From the NCBI RefSeq assembly GCF_002903145.1, contig NZ_PPDJ01000002.1, positions 310,001 to 374,000 on the forward strand: a DNA stretch of 64,000 nt, given 5' to 3'. The number at the start of each line of letters is the position of its first letter. The stretch's first letter is position 1. Under the pieces are notes generated by a model. The model worked only from the letters and a program-made list of their open reading frames with translations, made no database searches and had not been told where the DNA came from. This stretch comes from Halobacteriovorax sp. DA5. GTDB lineage: Bacteria > Bdellovibrionota > Bacteriovoracia > Bacteriovoracales > Bacteriovoracaceae. The position numbers and the translations under genes are program-made. Positions 61,255-64,000 of this stretch are shown here, one piece after another.

Positions 61255-63450
61255 TTATTGTACCATTATCATGTTATGTCCACGATCTTTATCAGAATAA
61301 AATATTGCTGTGACAAAAGTTTTAGTCCACGATTCAGATGTAGGGTATTGCAAATTAAACATCCTATACCTAGGATATACTCTAACAACAAAATCTTCGA
61401 TACCATCATTATTGATATCACCATAGGAAGTAACGAATACTCTCCTGTCACATATAACATAGTCATCACTTAAAGAAGATTTTTCACATTCGTAAAAAAT
61501 ATAATCTAGTTCCTCACTCCCATGTTTTTTTGTATAGATTACTGCCTTATTTGAATCCTTAAGCTTGATACCAATCTCTGAATTATCTTTATTATAAAGT
61601 GTAATCTTCTTCTTATCTTTAAGAGCATACTCTTTTTCATACTCACCTGCATTTAACTGAGCTAGGTTATACAGAGTTTGAATTTCTGAAACTTTGAGAA
61701 GATATACACATGAATCTGTAGAAATATTATTTACGAGTGATTTATAGGAAATTAAATCTGTGGCCACAACATGATCACCCTTTGGCTCAACAGATGCAAT
61801 GAATAAATCAATAGGTTTTAAACGATCATCAAGGCATGCCAAATCAAATGTTTTTTTTAAATCATTTTCATTATCTAAAGGACGAAAACTATATTTCTTA
61901 TTTCTTGTAGAGACTATATCCACCACCTCTTTATTGAGACTAAACCTAATTTTATCATTTCTTAGAATCTTTCTATTTTTTATAAAAGTAGATAATTTAG
62001 CATAAGCATCGCTAACACTTTTCTCATAGACACGGGATTGTTTCATTATCTTGCCAAGTGTTACATCTTGATTCCGGTTATATTTAAATTCTTTATTGAA
62101 TCTTTTCTTATATTCATCTTCAAGATTCAAAAATTCTTTATAAATAAAGTTCGAAAATTCATAATATTTTTCGAAGCGAACAAAATCACCACAAGACTTT
62201 AGAAACTGAGAAATCAAAATAGGTAATTCTTCATCTTCAATTTTTCTTTGCTGAATTCTTTGAGAAGGAATCATGCCACTAGAAAGAGCGAAGAATGCAT
62301 TATATAAACGATTCTCCCATGCGTACTCAATAGCTGTAACTCCACTTGCTAGTTTCGTTAATGAATTAATACCAAAATTATTATAATCCTTAATATTTGG
62401 ATTCTTTAAAGCGGCTTTGATAATCTTATCATTAAGATCTGTGTTTTTAATTTTAGCAATAAATGGAGCAAGCTCATAAAGATATTCACCAATATCCTTG
62501 CGATTAGAAAACTCCAGGATATAAAGAAGAGGTATGACATCTTCTCCATTAGAGTTTTCAAATCTCTCTACAAATGAATATCCTGATTTATATAAATCAC
62601 TAATGCTATTTTTATCTAAGTAAAAGCTAGTCTTATAAGTATTCGTAACAAGCATTAGAGACTCATTAACACTAAAACCAGCTTTAGCAAGTGCCTTAGC
62701 TTTATCAAACAACTTCTGATCTTCTTTGATCATGGTAAAGATATTATTGTATTTATTTTTTCTTTTGAATGGTTCTATATTCATCAAATCAGTCATGTAT
62801 GACTTTCTTGCCTTTTCGCTAAATTTATATTTCGATAAAATTGGAAAAAAGTAGTCATCATACATTGATGCCTTTAATAAGGTATCATTTCCAACAACGT
62901 TCGTTATTTCATCGACATTTCCATTATAAAAATAACTTAAACGTAACGCCAAAAACTTTAAAAAGTCTGAATTGTAATGATTAAATAGTATTTTTAAATT
63001 TTCGAAATTATGACTACGAACCGCTTCTAAAACATATGCAAAAGAAGAAGAATAGTGATTTACATCCTGCTTACTTCTATAGCTTACGAAATTACTTTTG
63101 TAAGCTATAAGACGAGAATACAATGCAAAAAAATATTCATCTGAGGGTATTTTTATATTTGTAAAAGTAACTTCGCCAACCTTCAACTCAGGCTTGTCTA
63201 TTATAAGTTTTTCAAATAATTTCTTATTTGTTTCCAACCTTTCTTTTAATAACTTTTGGCTATCTTTGTTTCTGACAAGCTTCACAACGTCCTTATCTTC
63301 ACAAAGAAAAAATTCGTCGGCATATAAACCGTATGTCACCTTACATGTATATACTATTTCTTCTTTTTTTATATAAATAGATTTGTATGCAAAAACTGAG
63401 TAACTACACAATAAGAAGACAACAAAGTATTTCATAATATTTTTTTTCAA
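61255..63450 (-). CDS. Exported protein with C-terminal FG-GAP-like calcium motif
   Basis: A 731-residue protein with a signal peptide (IMKYFVVFLLCSYSVFA). The first 500 residues are helical with short repeats that recall ankyrin or HEAT-type stacks (ALAKAGFSVNESLMLV; YSFVERFENSNGEDVIPLLY), a weak resemblance. A cysteine pattern (ACLDDRL, TDSCVYLL, YECEKSS, VICDRRV) lies in the C-terminal third. It ends with VTSYGDINNDGIEDFVVRVYP, a DxNxDG-x-D loop like those of FG-GAP/VCBS propeller repeats. Very AT-rich compared with its surroundings. Role unknown. First gene of a two-gene unit with 60484. Confidence 0.72.
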   Translation of the reverse strand: MKKNIMKYFVVFLLCSYSVFAYKSIYIKKEEIVYTCKVTYGLYADEFFLCEDKDVVKLVRNKDSQKLLKERLETNKKLFEKLIIDKPELKVGEVTFTNIKIPSDEYFFALYSRLIAYKSNFVSYRSKQDVNHYSSSFAYVLEAVRSHNFENLKILFNHYNSDFLKFLALRLSYFYNGNVDEITNVVGNDTLLKASMYDDYFFPILSKYKFSEKARKSYMTDLMNIEPFKRKNKYNNIFTMIKEDQKLFDKAKALAKAGFSVNESLMLVTNTYKTSFYLDKNSISDLYKSGYSFVERFENSNGEDVIPLLYILEFSNRKDIGEYLYELAPFIAKIKNTDLNDKIIKAALKNPNIKDYNNFGINSLTKLASGVTAIEYAWENRLYNAFFALSSGMIPSQRIQQRKIEDEELPILISQFLKSCGDFVRFEKYYEFSNFIYKEFLNLEDEYKKRFNKEFKYNRNQDVTLGKIMKQSRVYEKSVSDAYAKLSTFIKNRKILRNDKIRFSLNKEVVDIVSTRNKKYSFRPLDNENDLKKTFDLACLDDRLKPIDLFIASVEPKGDHVVATDLISYKSLVNNISTDSCVYLLKVSEIQTLYNLAQLNAGEYEKEYALKDKKKITLYNKDNSEIGIKLKDSNKAVIYTKKHGSEELDYIFYECEKSSLSDDYVICDRRVFVTSYGDINNDGIEDFVVRVYPRYRMFNLQYPTSESWTKTFVTAIFYSDKDRGHNMIMVQ

Positions 63451-63602
63451 TTAAAACTTCCCAATTATTAATTTATCTATTTATCGACAAATAAAACCTG
63501 TTCATTAAACATATATTACTGTTTGATAATCTATATTTGTGGCGCCGCTCTGATCCTGACTATTTTTAACAGTTACTTTGTGTCACCTGTTCAATCTTTT
63601 TT

Positions 63603-63621
63603 TTAGATAATAACCATCTAA
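63603..63621. repeat. Inverted repeat upstream of the sigma-54-type promoter
   Basis: TTAGAT and ATCTAA arms with a 7-bp centre, about 50 bp upstream of the predicted start. It is closer than typical enhancer-binding sites, so its role is open. Confidence 0.3.
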
Positions 63622-63635
63622 TATTGTTATGTTTT

Positions 63636-63652
63636 TTGGCATGGCCCTTGCT
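63636..63652 (+). promoter_or_regulatory. Sigma-54-type -24/-12 promoter
   Basis: TTGGCATGGCCCTTGCT matches the sigma-54 consensus YTGGCACGrNNNTTGCW at every fixed position except one (T for C). The GG (63638-63639) and GC (63650-63651) pairs are ten bases apart. The predicted start is about 63662, leaving an 80-nt leader before the ATG at 63744. Activation would need an RpoN-dependent enhancer-binding protein. Confidence 0.6.
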
Positions 63653-63667
63653 TTATATAAAGCAAGG
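63646..63667. repeat. 22-bp perfect palindrome across the -12 element and start
   Basis: CCTTGCTTTAT and its exact reverse complement. The right half runs into AAGGAGGTGA, a full anti-16S match with no start codon within reach. It could be an operator covering the -12 region, or form a hairpin at the 5' end of the transcript. Confidence 0.7.
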
Positions 63668-63743
63668 AGGTGAAAAAAAGTCCTAACACTAGGCACACAC
63701 AACACACGCACATTACACAGACATTTTGACGGAGGAAAACGCA

Positions 63744-64000
63744 ATGAATGCAATCGCGATGAATGGATTATCGTTTGGTTTCTATCGTGAATTGGCCATG
63801 ACACTAGTATGGTATATTGGCTCACTCTCGTTGATGTTATCGCTATTTGTTTTTGTTATCAGACCAAAATTTGGTCTAGCGCAAGCGCAGCAAGCTGAAT
63901 TTAGAACACAGATGGAGATTGCAAAATTTATTCACACAAGAAAGTCCCAAGTAGCATTTGGGAATGAAAAAAACTGGAAGTATCTACGTAAGCAAGTCTT
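63744..64000 (+). CDS. Membrane protein, cut by the window end
   Basis: Starts at the ATG at 63744 with a strong GGAGG ribosome site 8 nt upstream. The first 85 residues contain one membrane helix (about 21-42, LVWYIGSLSLMLSLFVFVI), then a basic cytoplasmic segment (TRKSQVAFGNEKNWKYLRKQ). No family recognised from this part. The sigma-54-type promoter suggests regulated, condition-specific expression. Confidence 0.7.
   Translation, partial: MNAIAMNGLSFGFYRELAMTLVWYIGSLSLMLSLFVFVIRPKFGLAQAQQAEFRTQMEIAKFIHTRKSQVAFGNEKNWKYLRKQV

Noticed and set aside
63663..63690. Leader peptide after the AAGGAGGTGA sequence
   Set aside because: No ATG, GTG or TTG lies at translatable spacing; the GTG is inside the ribosome site itself.

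Overview
The window is bacterial, AT-rich and densely coded, with mixed strands and many short overlaps. No rRNA, tRNA or CRISPR array was recognised. Roughly half of the genes encode short exported proteins, lipoproteins or large secreted proteins of unknown function, many cysteine-rich or carrying HExxH motifs. Together with the low GC content and frequent GGCC tetranucleotides, this resembles Bdellovibrionota, most likely a Bacteriovorax/Halobacteriovorax-type marine predator. That placement is inference, because no phylogenetic marker lies in the window.

Layout. 1-3.4 kb: a cyclic-nucleotide-gated channel (cut by the left edge), HtpX and an AspA/AstE-type M14 amidohydrolase. 3.5-7.7 kb: a 1391-residue secreted protein. 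7.7-14.2 kb: the aspartate-to-lysine block, read leftward as lysC-dapB-dapA-dapD-lysA behind a lysine riboswitch, with asd divergent; the two promoters interlock in one small palindrome. 14.2-19 kb: a PhyH dioxygenase, a DUF1254/1214 protein, a tiny membrane ORF, a phospholipase A2-like secreted protein, an Na+/alanine symporter and the remnant of a V8-type serine protease. 19.3-34.3 kb: a 1136-residue secreted protein, MipA/OmpV, a DegT aminotransferase, a predicted secreted gluzincin, a CPBP protease coupled to a C-x9-C repeat protein, a LysR regulator, a tail-anchored thioredoxin and small exported proteins.

34.3-36.1 kb holds what I consider the most interesting locus: a tyrosine recombinase, a tightly coupled 205-residue protein and, just upstream, a perfect 15-6-15 bp inverted repeat whose core (CATAA-N6-TTATG) is that of a Xer/dif site. 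36-51 kb is mostly exported proteins, including an EF-hand/metzincin protein, a cytochrome P450, a PHB-depolymerase-like esterase, a ResB-like protein, a 767-residue HExxH protein and a subtilase. 51.4-60.5 kb is housekeeping-like: CsoR, acylphosphatase, SRAP/YedK, a GreA/B-like factor, a paralogue of the gluzincin, hemolysin III/PAQR, Dps, a DTW-domain tRNA-modification enzyme, acyl-CoA dehydrogenase, MnmD and a FabK/nitronate monooxygenase enzyme. 60.5-64 kb: two paired secreted proteins, then a sigma-54-type promoter with a 22-bp palindrome driving a membrane protein cut by the right edge.

Two recurring regulatory architectures stand out. Seven genes have an extended -10 (TGn plus hexamer) exactly 6 nt before the ATG and no Shine-Dalgarno, which predicts leaderless mRNAs. 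Four others have an upstream arm complementary to their Shine-Dalgarno, which predicts translational control by hairpin.
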